Source: Myxococcales bacterium
GTDB lineage: Bacteria > Myxococcota > Polyangia > Polyangiales > Polyangiaceae
Direction of reading: 5' to 3'
Length of the DNA stretch: 9,107 nt
NCBI GenBank assembly: GCA_020430865.1
Contig: JAGQIY010001480.1
Coordinates: forward strand, 1 to 9,107
Of this stretch, positions 1-6,169 are shown one piece after another. Below the pieces are notes generated by a model. The model had not been told where the DNA came from. It saw only the letters and a list, made by a program, of their open reading frames with translations, and did no database searches. How positions within the stretch are numbered: position 1 is the stretch's first letter; each line of letters opens with the position of its first letter. The translations under genes were made by a program, and so were the position numbers.

Positions 1-563
1 ACCTTGAAGCGCGCCCCAGGAGCCTTCGCGCCAAGGCCCGGAGGGGCGATCCCCGCAGAGTACTCGGCTCCCTCGTCGACCAGCGGCCTGCCGTCTATCG
101 CGATGCGGCTGCCCGGAGTGTCCAAGCGGACGTCGAGGCGGACGAGCAAACGCTCGATCTCGGCGATGTAGCCGTTCGCCTCGACGCGCAGGCTGGGCGC
201 GAGCTGTCCCTCACCTCGATCTGCCTGCGCGAGCGCCCTGCGCAGCGCCTGACGGGCGCGCGTGTAGCGCCCCATCGCGCGCTCGCAGGCGCCAATGTTG
301 AAAGTCGTCGTGGCGTGCGGAAACAGCAGCTGGGAGGCTTCGAAAGACGCCAGCGCCTCCGACCACTGCGCCTGCTTCACTCGCGCGACCCCTTCCATGA
401 ACAGGGAGCGCGCCTTCGTACGACTGGGATCCTCGGGAGGCGACGGCGTGTCAGCGGAGGCGTCGGAGACGTCCGCTGCCTCGACCTCGGTGCCCGACTG
501 AGCGGCGGTGGAGCGCCCCATCAACGTCAGACCAACGACCAGCAAGCAGGAATACGGCCTCAT
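1..563 (-). CDS. Secreted TPR/PEGA-domain protein (C-terminus beyond window)
   Basis: The reading frame opens with ATG at 563 and is still open at base 1, giving 187 visible residues; the rest lies outside the window. Residues 1-21 look like a signal peptide (MRPYSCLLVVGLTLMG then a small-residue stretch ending AAQ). Residues 22-48 are an acidic Ser/Pro linker. Residues about 50-116 form two TPR-like helical pairs (ARSLFMEGVARVKQAQWSEA, then FNIGACERAMGRYTRARQAL). Residues about 141-165 (VRLDVRLDTPGSRIAIDGRP) resemble the start of a PEGA beta domain. From family knowledge, TPR-PEGA proteins next to Ser/Thr kinases are common in myxobacteria and are thought to be envelope proteins of unknown function. 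The start sits 9 bases after the kinase stop, with GAGG overlapping that stop, so translation is probably coupled. GTG at 566 is an equally possible in-frame start. Function in binding or wall sensing is inference. Confidence 0.75.
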   Translation of the reverse strand, partial: MRPYSCLLVVGLTLMGRSTAAQSGTEVEAADVSDASADTPSPPEDPSRTKARSLFMEGVARVKQAQWSEALASFEASQLLFPHATTTFNIGACERAMGRYTRARQALRRALAQADRGEGQLAPSLRVEANGYIAEIERLLVRLDVRLDTPGSRIAIDGRPLVDEGAEYSAGIAPPGLGAKAPGARFK

Positions 564-570
564 CACGGTA

Positions 571-574
571 CCTC
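571..574 (-). promoter_or_regulatory. Ribosome binding site of the TPR/PEGA gene
   Basis: Read on the minus strand, the kinase stop TGA is followed directly by GG, giving TGAGG 7 bases before ATG 563. The Shine-Dalgarno therefore overlaps the kinase stop, which supports ATG 563 as start and translational coupling of the pair. Confidence 0.5.
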
Positions 575-1946
575 AGAACGGCGCTTCGCCCACCACTCCA
601 CCAGTGATCTGGGTCGAGGTGGGCTTCGGCTTGGGGGCCTCGGGGGCCGCGCTCGGGGGCGCAGCCGGCTTGGCGGCGAGGACTCTCGGCTTCGCGGCGG
701 GGGCAGGCGGCCTGACGTGACTCGACGGTGCCTCGACGGGACCGGCAGCCTCGAAAACCGACGGCGCGGGGACACCCGCGCTCTCCACGGGAGCTACCTC
801 GGGCTCGCGGGTGTCGAGCGCAACACTCGCGGCCTCGGGCAATTCCTCCTGGATTTGGGGTGAGGGAGCGGCAGCAGGCGTCGCGGGCGGTGTTCCGGAC
901 CGCGTGGCGTACCAGAGCCCCCCACCGAGCCCCGTGACCAGCACGATCGCCGCCGCTGCGAGCGCGGCTCGTGAACCGGGCTTCTGGGTCGCCGCGGAGG
1001 CCGTGTCCTTGGTGATGCCATCCACCGACTGCGCCGCGGCGCTCTCTGGCGCGGCTGCATAGGCACCGAAGGAGCGTGCCTCCGCCTCGGTGTGCCGCCC
1101 CAGAACCTCGTAAGCCTCACGCAAATCCGCGCAGCGCTCGGCGCGATCACTGATCAGCATCCGCCCGACGAGTTCACAGACGTCCCCGGGGAGCCAGGGC
1201 GCCAGCTCCTGCAGCGGCTGAATGTTGCCCATCGCGATGGCCTTGAAGATCTGTCCGAAGTTCTCACCCTCGATGGGTTTCCTCCCGGCAAGGCACTCGT
1301 ACATGATGACCCCCATCGCCCAGACATCGGCGCGCTGGTCAACGTCCTTCTCGCCAAAGACCTGCTCGGGAGGCATGTAGTAGGCCGTACCCATCACCGC
1401 GCCGGTCTGAGTCAAGTTGGTGGTCGATGCAGCGTCTCCCTCGGTTGCTGAAAGCTTGGCGATGCCGAAGTCGAGCACCTTGGGCACGACGCTGCCGTCC
1501 GCCTGCAGGTGGAGCATGATGTTGTCGGGCTTCAGATCCCGGTGGACGATACCCGCGGCATGGGCACAGCCGACCGCGGAGACGACGGGCAGCAGCAAGC
1601 GGCTGAGCTCATCGAGCTCGAGGCGTCCCACCCGCGCGAGCTTGTGCGCCAGGTCCTCACCCTCGAGGAGGTCCATGACCATCACCGGCGCGCCGTCGTC
1701 GAGCTGAATCACGTCGTGCACCTGCACCACGTTCGGATGCTGGACCACGCTCACTGCACGAGCTTCCCTAAGGAAACGCTTGAGCACCTTGTCATTGGCT
1801 GCCCCGGTCTGCTTCAGCAGCTTGAGCGCGACGTGCTTCTTGGTGATCAGGTGACGAGCACGCCAGACGGCGCCCATCCCACCTTCTCCGAGCAGGCTCT
1901 CCAGTTCGTATCGACCGCCGATCACGGTTCCAGCCTGCAGCACCAC
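573..1946 (-). CDS. Membrane-anchored Hanks-type Ser/Thr protein kinase
   Basis: A 457-residue protein starting at GTG 1946; a stop lies four codons further upstream, so only GTG 1946 or GTG 1943 are available. The kinase domain spans about residues 12-285: glycine loop GEGGMG 20-25, ATP-anchoring K42 in VALKLLK, helix-C E61, catalytic HRDLKPDN 135-142, DFG 159-161, MPPEQ at 191-195 (PPE in place of the usual APE/SPE), and DVWAMG 207-212. All residues needed for catalysis are present, so it should be active and cytoplasmic. Residues about 327-347 form one transmembrane span (AALAAAAIVLVTGLGGGLWY). The C-terminal 110 residues are a Pro/Ala/Lys-rich, low-complexity tail predicted to lie outside the inner membrane, with no recognisable PASTA or other sensor domain. 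It is the first gene of a two-gene unit with the TPR/PEGA protein and is divergent from the lipoprotein operon. The substrate is unknown. Confidence 0.93.
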   Translation of the reverse strand: MVLQAGTVIGGRYELESLLGEGGMGAVWRARHLITKKHVALKLLKQTGAANDKVLKRFLREARAVSVVQHPNVVQVHDVIQLDDGAPVMVMDLLEGEDLAHKLARVGRLELDELSRLLLPVVSAVGCAHAAGIVHRDLKPDNIMLHLQADGSVVPKVLDFGIAKLSATEGDAASTTNLTQTGAVMGTAYYMPPEQVFGEKDVDQRADVWAMGVIMYECLAGRKPIEGENFGQIFKAIAMGNIQPLQELAPWLPGDVCELVGRMLISDRAERCADLREAYEVLGRHTEAEARSFGAYAAAPESAAAQSVDGITKDTASAATQKPGSRAALAAAAIVLVTGLGGGLWYATRSGTPPATPAAAPSPQIQEELPEAASVALDTREPEVAPVESAGVPAPSVFEAAGPVEAPSSHVRPPAPAAKPRVLAAKPAAPPSAAPEAPKPKPTSTQITGGVVGEAPF

Positions 1947-1953
1947 GAGTGCG

Positions 1954-1982
1954 AATATTCAGGACGGTCACCTGAGGGTCAA
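1954..1982 (-). promoter_or_regulatory. Sigma-70-type promoter of the kinase gene, leaderless
   Basis: On the minus strand TTGACC (1982-1977) and AATATT (1959-1954) are separated by exactly 17 bases, a good -35/-10 pair in GC-rich DNA. The -10 ends 7 bases before GTG 1946, so transcription would begin at or beside the start codon. There is no Shine-Dalgarno before this GTG, which fits a leaderless mRNA. Confidence 0.5.
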
Positions 1983-2263
1983 GCTTCGGCGACGCGTTTC
2001 CAGTGGCCTTTGGCCCACCCATCGCGGACGCTCTCGCTGCGCGCTGCACGAAAAGATTGACGGAAAAACCGACGCCGACTCCACGGGACACACGGCGCTG
2101 CAGGCGAAGCCGTCGAGGTCGAGACGAATGCGAGCTTTCGTCTGACTATCGCGGCTCGACGAGTGGGGGCCGTTTGACGCATGAAGAGCGTTGGAGAGCC
2201 ACGCAACCACTGACGCTCGCTTCGCGTCCCCGACGCATGCCGCAGCGTAGCGCCAAGGTTCTC

Positions 2264-2268
2264 GAGGA
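2264..2268 (+). promoter_or_regulatory. Ribosome binding site of the Cys-repeat lipoprotein gene
   Basis: GAGGA lies 5 bases before GTG 2274. It supports that GTG as the start, which also gives a complete signal peptide. Confidence 0.45.
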
Positions 2269-2273
2269 TAGTC

Positions 2274-3221
2274 GTGACCCACTGGGAAGCCAAAGCCAGA
2301 CCCCGTTCACGCCCTGCAAGGGCTCGCACGCTGCTGAGCGTCGTCTGCTGTAGCTTGGCGATCGCCGCCGGATTCGGGACCGCATGCGGGAGCACCAGCG
2401 CACCGACCATCCCCCAGGATGCCGGTCCGGACGTCGCGAACGGCTCAGCCTGGCAGGGGAACGACTGCCACGTCTGCTACACTGAGCACTGCGCCAGCGC
2501 GCTGACGGAGTGCGCCTACGATCCGAGCTGCGCTGCGTTCAGGGAGTGCGTGGATGGCTGCGAGCCAAGTATCAGTGGCACCCCCGACGTCGGTTGTCTG
2601 CAGGCCTGCGGGACGCGATCGAGTGGTGCAGAGGTGATCGGTTGCCTCGCGGAAGCCGAGGAGACCTGCGAGGCTTGCGGCGGCGCGAGCGACGCAGGCG
2701 TCGACGCGGCGGAGTGTGGACACAGCCTGCTTTGCCAGAGTTGTTCGACGTCGACGGACACCAACCCGTGCTGGAAATGCCAGGACGAGAACTGTTGCGA
2801 GTCTGATCAGGCGTGCCGGGATGATCCAGGCTGTCTCGCCTACTTCAACTGCATCCAGAGCTGCGCGCTGGACAGCTTGCGAGCGTGCGAACTGGAATGT
2901 GACGAGCAGGTGGGAGCGGAACACTTCCTCAAGTTCAACATGAAGCTGAGCTGCGTGCGCCTCTACTGCGGAGACCCCAGTCAGTGTGGCTCGGAGCCCC
3001 TGACGAGCTGCGAGCTTTGCCTGGACGACAGGTGCGCACGCGAGACCGTCGAATGTGACAGCGATCCTCAGTGCGCGCGCATCGGTGGCTGCATCGCCAA
3101 CTGCACGGACCAGGCCTGCTATGACGCCTGCTACCAGCGCTACGCCGCGGGCGTTCCTCTCTTCAACGCCTCGACCGAGTGTCTGCTCGCCGAGTGCTTC
3201 GAGCCTTGCTCCGATGTCTAG
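2274..3221 (+). CDS. Cysteine-repeat lipoprotein, three disulfide-type repeats
   Basis: A 315-residue protein starting at GTG 2274. Residues 1-18 are Arg-rich and residues 19-37 hydrophobic, followed by C38 in GTAC, an acceptable but not ideal lipobox (Gly at -3). The mature part contains 40 further cysteines, roughly one residue in seven. They fall into three repeats that begin at C65, C166 and C246 and share the exact pattern C-x2-C-x4-C-x6-C-x5-C-x5-C-x3-C, then a variable gap, C-x3-C. Aspartate-rich DPxC is conserved in each repeat (DPSC, DPGC, DPQC). I know similar Cys-repeat proteins as unnamed hypothetical proteins in Polyangia, from memory and not from a search. The protein should be exported, lipid-anchored and held together by disulfides. 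It overlaps the next gene by 8 bases and heads the operon. No enzymatic motif is visible; adhesion, binding or a structural surface role is inference. Confidence 0.88.
   Translation: MTHWEAKARPRSRPARARTLLSVVCCSLAIAAGFGTACGSTSAPTIPQDAGPDVANGSAWQGNDCHVCYTEHCASALTECAYDPSCAAFRECVDGCEPSISGTPDVGCLQACGTRSSGAEVIGCLAEAEETCEACGGASDAGVDAAECGHSLLCQSCSTSTDTNPCWKCQDENCCESDQACRDDPGCLAYFNCIQSCALDSLRACELECDEQVGAEHFLKFNMKLSCVRLYCGDPSQCGSEPLTSCELCLDDRCARETVECDSDPQCARIGGCIANCTDQACYDACYQRYAAGVPLFNASTECLLAECFEPCSDV
2466..3131 (+). repeat. Three protein-level cysteine repeats in the lipoprotein
   Basis: Core repeats cover residues 65-112 (2466-2609), 166-209 (2769-2900) and 246-286 (3009-3131). The first seven cysteines keep identical spacing in all three (3, 5, 7, 6, 6 and 4 residues apart). 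Repeats 2 and 3 also share a trailing pair 17-18 and then 5 residues later (C227/C232 and C303/C308). Repeat 2 has one extra cysteine (CC at 174-175). DNA-level identity between copies is low, so the duplication is old. Confidence 0.85.
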
Positions 3222-4662
3222 GGCGAAACCAGCGCTAGCTCTGGCCGGGCTCGCCGTGACGTGCCTGGCGCTGGCTAGCTGTGGTGAGAGCTCACCCGTG
3301 CGAGCGCAGCTCCTGGTCGAGGTGGACACCGACGTCCCGACGATGGCGCAGGCGCTCTCGGATCCGGACTACAGCGACGACGCGACCCTGGACACCTTGC
3401 GCATCGACGTCATCAACGCCGATGGCACGGTGATCGACTTCCTGGACGTGGTGGCTCCGACCCAGGAAGACTGGCCCATCTCATTCGGCGCTTTGCCTCC
3501 GGACGGCAACGATCAAGTGCGGTTCCGCATGCGGCTGTTCCGAGGTCAGGAGGCGACGCGAGGCATGCTGAACGGCGCCCCCAGCCTCGAACCTGCGCCG
3601 CGGATCACCATCGATCGGGTCGTTGACCTTCGGTTCCCGGCCTCGGGCGTCAGCCAGGCGCGAGTCGTGTTGCGAGGCGATTGCCTGGGCGTGCGCTCCA
3701 CCTTCGGCAGCGCGCCAACCACGTGCATCGATGGTGCACATCCTCGGGGCAACGCCACGGACGGTATAGAGCACCGCGCGACGGGCCAGACCCTGGTCGG
3801 TAGCTGGCCCGCTGCGCGGAGCGTACCCTGCCGGGGGCCCGCTCCGACACCCGAGGCACTCTGCATCCCGGGAGGCTTCAGCGTGCTGGGCGATGCCGGA
3901 TTCGTTGGACTCGGTAGCTTCACGGATGCCGCTCCCCTCACCCCCGTGTTCCTCTCCCCCTTCTGGCTCGACCGAAGTGAAATCACCGTCGCCAGGTACC
4001 GCCAGTTCGCCATGACCGAAGGTGCCCCTGACCAGCCTCCGTTCACCCGCATCGAGGCTGATCTGCTACGGGGAGAGTGCGCGTTCCGCGGTGCTGACGA
4101 GAGCGAGTTCGACGCCTACCCTCTGAACTGCACCTACTGGCAGACTCTGCGGGAAATATGCCAGGCAGACGGCGGCGATCTGCCAACCGAAGCACAGTGG
4201 GCCCACGCCGCCCGGGGTCGGGGCGAGGCTCGCTTGTATCCATGGGGAGATGAAGAAGTGGAGTGCTGCCTGAGCAGCATCTCCCGCGCTTCCCTGCCGG
4301 GTGTACCGCTGCTGTGCGAGGCCCAGGAAGGGCTCGAGCCCGCGGGGTCACACCCAGCGAGCGACGCCTGTCATGGACTCGGTGACGTCTCTCGAGACGG
4401 CGTCCTGGACCTCGGAGGCAGCCTCAGCGAGCTCTTGTTGGACGCCGCTCGCCCCTTCGACGATCCATGCTGGAGCAACGAGGGGATCGCCCGCGACCCG
4501 CTGTGCGAGGGAGATGGCGGCTTGGTCGCGATGCGCGGCGGGAACTTCAGCTCTGGGACCAAGCTTGCCGCCGCCGCGGTTCGAAGTGACTGGAGCAAGA
4601 ACGCCTGGTCCGGCAGCATGGGCGCGCGCTGCGCATATCCCGACGGAAATACATCAAAATGA
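3214..4662 (+). CDS. Lipoprotein with degenerate FGE/SUMF1-like domain (paralogue 1)
   Basis: A 482-residue protein. ATG 3214 is chosen because it begins a textbook lipoprotein signal (MSRAKPALALAGLAVTCLAL then lipobox LASC, C23); the same frame is open further upstream but only inside the previous gene. Residues about 31-155 form a domain also present in the next gene (EVDTDVP, RIDVINADGTVID, WPISFG, RMRLFR). Residues about 217-475 match the FGE-sulfatase fold: CIPGGF, SPFWLDRSEITVARYRQF, PLNCTYWQTLREIC, DLPTEAQWAHAARG, LYPWGDE, LDLGGSLSE, AMRGGNF and GARC. After RGGNF a true FGE carries two copper-binding catalytic cysteines; here that stretch (residues 444-465) has none, and GNVWEW is degraded to GGSLSE. 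Formylglycine formation is therefore unlikely. It overlaps the upstream gene by 8 bases and the downstream gene by 4, with no strong Shine-Dalgarno, so coupling is likely. Confidence 0.88.
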   Translation: MSRAKPALALAGLAVTCLALASCGESSPVRAQLLVEVDTDVPTMAQALSDPDYSDDATLDTLRIDVINADGTVIDFLDVVAPTQEDWPISFGALPPDGNDQVRFRMRLFRGQEATRGMLNGAPSLEPAPRITIDRVVDLRFPASGVSQARVVLRGDCLGVRSTFGSAPTTCIDGAHPRGNATDGIEHRATGQTLVGSWPAARSVPCRGPAPTPEALCIPGGFSVLGDAGFVGLGSFTDAAPLTPVFLSPFWLDRSEITVARYRQFAMTEGAPDQPPFTRIEADLLRGECAFRGADESEFDAYPLNCTYWQTLREICQADGGDLPTEAQWAHAARGRGEARLYPWGDEEVECCLSSISRASLPGVPLLCEAQEGLEPAGSHPASDACHGLGDVSRDGVLDLGGSLSELLLDAARPFDDPCWSNEGIARDPLCEGDGGLVAMRGGNFSSGTKLAAAAVRSDWSKNAWSGSMGARCAYPDGNTSK

Positions 4663-6014
4663 CCGGTCGAAGCTGGCTCCCGTGCGCGCTCGGCCTGCTG
4701 CTTGGAGGCTGCGGTCAGAGCGAAGGCGAGCTCCGCGATCAGTGGGTAGTCTCCCTGAGCACCGACGCTCCTGTGCCTCAGTTCGGCGACAGGCTCGTGG
4801 TCGAGATCCTGGAGGCGGACGGCTCGCCAGCGTGTGGCGGCTGCCGGCGCCTGTTGGGGGTTCCCAGCGAGTGGCCCGCCTCGTTCGGCATCGTGGCACC
4901 GGATACAGCGGACCGCGACCTGGTCGTCAGAGCACGGCTCTATCGCACCGAATCCGCCGGGAACGACGGCCTGCCAACCTCGGGTCGCGTGATCGATGCG
5001 GCTGGCATCTTGAAGGCGCCGCGTGGCGCGACGCGAGCCCACATCCAGCTGGAGATGGCTTGCTTCGGAGTTCCTGTGCGGCTGGACGAAGGCCTGAGCT
5101 GCGACCCGACCTCCGGTGGCTACGCGCCGCTGCCGATCTTGACCGACGCTCCCCCGAGTATCGCACGGCCCGGCAGCTGGCCCGACGCAGCTCAGATACC
5201 CTGCGCAGGGGAGATCCCCGAGGATATGCTGTGCGTCCCCGGCGGAGCCTTCCTGATGGGCGCCCCCACGACCTCGCTGATCTCGGACGATCTCGATGCG
5301 GAGCCCCTGGTACGCCTGTCTCCGTACGCGATGGATCGGGACGAGATGACGGTCGGCATGTACCTGGACCTCGCCGAGGAGTTCAATCTCTCCCTCCCGG
5401 CGGTGCACAACGCGAACCCGAGCTCTTCACGCTACTACTGTACCTACGATCCCAACCGCCCCGAGAGCCGGGCGCTACCGGTGAACTGCCTGGATCGCGC
5501 GCAGGCGCGAGCCGTGTGCGAGGTGCAAGGAAGGCGCCTGCCGACCGAAGCGGAGTTCGAGTTCGCTGCGGGCAACCGGACACGGGAGACATTGTATCCG
5601 TGGGGCGACGACCAGGACGTTTGCCGCTACGCCGTCCTGGCCCGCAACCCGCTGGATCTGACGAACGGCAGCTTCGCGCCCTACTCGGAGTGTCGCGAGA
5701 CCGAAGCTGGTCGGCTCGCTCCTGGACCGGTCCGGGGGAACACCAGCCTGGACCAGACCGACATCGGGCTGCTCAATCTGGGCGGAAACCTCTCGGAGTG
5801 GGTCGAGGACGTCTACGCCGACTACCGGGAGAGCTGCTGGGAGGGTCTCGTCTTGACCGACCCGCTCTGCACGAAGAACGACAACGGCTGGTTCGCACGG
5901 CGAGGCGGCGCATGGACTGGTCCGCCGATCACCGCGCGCGCAGCCGAGCGCAACGCCCAGCTCGACGATCAGGGGTCGATCGGCATCGGCGTGCGCTGTG
6001 CTCTGAGCCGCTAG
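4659..6014 (+). CDS. Lipoprotein with FGE/SUMF1-like domain (paralogue 2)
   Basis: A 451-residue protein starting at the ATG of an ATGA overlap with the previous stop. Residues 1-17 are a short lipoprotein signal ending in lipobox LGGC (C18). Residues about 30-135 repeat the N-terminal domain of the upstream gene (LSTDAPVP, RLVVEILEADG, EWPASFG, RARLYR). Residues about 192-450 form an FGE-like domain closer to the consensus than its neighbour: CVPGGAFLMG, SPYAMDRDEMTVGMYLDL, LPVNCLDRAQARAVC, RRLPTEAEFEFAAGNR, LYPWGDD, LNLGGNLSEWVED, RRGGAW and GVRC. The catalytic cysteine pair expected after RGGAW is absent, so formylglycine-generating activity is not predicted. Twelve cysteines align with the upstream paralogue; this copy adds a CGGC pair at residues 59-62. 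From family knowledge, FGE-fold proteins without the cysteines act as ligand-binding or otherwise specialised proteins. Last gene of the operon. Confidence 0.9.
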   Translation: MTGRSWLPCALGLLLGGCGQSEGELRDQWVVSLSTDAPVPQFGDRLVVEILEADGSPACGGCRRLLGVPSEWPASFGIVAPDTADRDLVVRARLYRTESAGNDGLPTSGRVIDAAGILKAPRGATRAHIQLEMACFGVPVRLDEGLSCDPTSGGYAPLPILTDAPPSIARPGSWPDAAQIPCAGEIPEDMLCVPGGAFLMGAPTTSLISDDLDAEPLVRLSPYAMDRDEMTVGMYLDLAEEFNLSLPAVHNANPSSSRYYCTYDPNRPESRALPVNCLDRAQARAVCEVQGRRLPTEAEFEFAAGNRTRETLYPWGDDQDVCRYAVLARNPLDLTNGSFAPYSECRETEAGRLAPGPVRGNTSLDQTDIGLLNLGGNLSEWVEDVYADYRESCWEGLVLTDPLCTKNDNGWFARRGGAWTGPPITARAAERNAQLDDQGSIGIGVRCALSR

Positions 6015-6027
6015 ACGCCTTCGCGTC
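6014..6027 (+). terminator. Possible small hairpin just after the operon stop
   Basis: GACGC and GCGTC form a perfect 5-bp stem with a 4-base loop, starting at the last base of the stop codon. A second tiny palindrome (CCCT-TGC-AGGG) follows. There is no T tract, so intrinsic termination is doubtful. Confidence 0.2.
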
Positions 6028-6059
6028 CCTTGCAGGGCTCAGGTGACGGCCTTCAACAC

Positions 6060-6105
6060 CTGCGTCGGTCTCGACTGCCCGGAGTAGCCGAGCGTCCCCA
6101 CGCAG
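6060..6105 (+). other. Nested inverted repeats, possible structured RNA or DNA element
   Basis: CTGCGT (6060-6065) pairs with ACGCAG (6100-6105). Inside it CTCG (6070-6073) pairs with CGAG (6089-6092), and inside that ACT (6074-6076) pairs with AGT (6083-6085) around a 6-base loop. The pieces are short and separated by bulges, so this may be chance in GC-rich DNA. Confidence 0.2.
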
Positions 6106-6115
6106 AGTTTGCTTC

Positions 6116-6125
6116 GGGGGTGAGG
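6116..6125 (+). repeat. Intergenic GGGGGTGAGG motif, copy 1
   Basis: GGGGGTGAGG followed by AGTGCGCC. It lies between the lipoprotein operon and the AraC-family gene, 31 bases before the putative -10 of the latter. Other intergenic copies are at 8321 and 8988. Confidence 0.4.
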
Positions 6126-6156
6126 AGTGCGCCGGGCGTCGCCTCGAGGATTCGAC

Positions 6157-6162
6157 TACACT
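6157..6162 (+). promoter_or_regulatory. Candidate -10 box of the AraC-family gene, leaderless
   Basis: TACACT (TAnnnT type) ends 7 bases before ATG 6170. The nearest GAGG is at 6145-6148, too far to serve as Shine-Dalgarno. No clear -35 is seen at 16-18 bases, so an activator or a different sigma factor may be involved. Confidence 0.35.
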
Positions 6163-6169
6163 CGCTGCC

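Larger units (their letters stand above)
1947..2273. other. Divergent intergenic region, kinase unit versus lipoprotein operon
   Basis: These 327 bases separate the two divergent starts. They hold the kinase promoter at the left end and a Shine-Dalgarno for the lipoprotein operon at the right end. TTGACG-like hexamers on the plus strand at 2057-2062 and 2174-2179 have no acceptable -10 at 16-18 bases, so the operon promoter is not resolved. The open frames crossing this stretch on either strand encode Arg-rich, low-complexity peptides and look non-coding. Confidence 0.6.

Noticed and set aside
2057..2085. TTGACG on the plus strand as -35 of the lipoprotein operon
   Set aside because: No acceptable -10 hexamer is present 16-18 bases downstream.
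2003..2410. Open frames of about 100-140 codons on both strands of the divergent intergenic region
   Set aside because: All are low-complexity, Arg-rich and mutually overlapping; the minus-strand one also runs into the Cys-repeat gene.
3055..3213. Upstream extension of the first FGE-like lipoprotein to a start at 3055
   Set aside because: The extra 53 residues overlap the Cys-repeat gene in another frame and are Ala/Ser/Thr-rich, whereas ATG 3214 begins an ideal lipoprotein signal peptide.
3936..3945. Reverse-strand copy of GGGGGTGAGG and a 9-base variant at 857-865
   Set aside because: Both lie in coding DNA (encoding an LTP stretch and part of the kinase tail) and lack the TGCGC tail, so they are treated as chance matches; they do lower confidence in the motif.
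4301..6046. 581-codon open frame on the plus strand
   Set aside because: It is Arg/Pro-rich and overlaps both FGE-like lipoprotein genes, which have clear domains. It is a frame shadow of GC-rich coding DNA.
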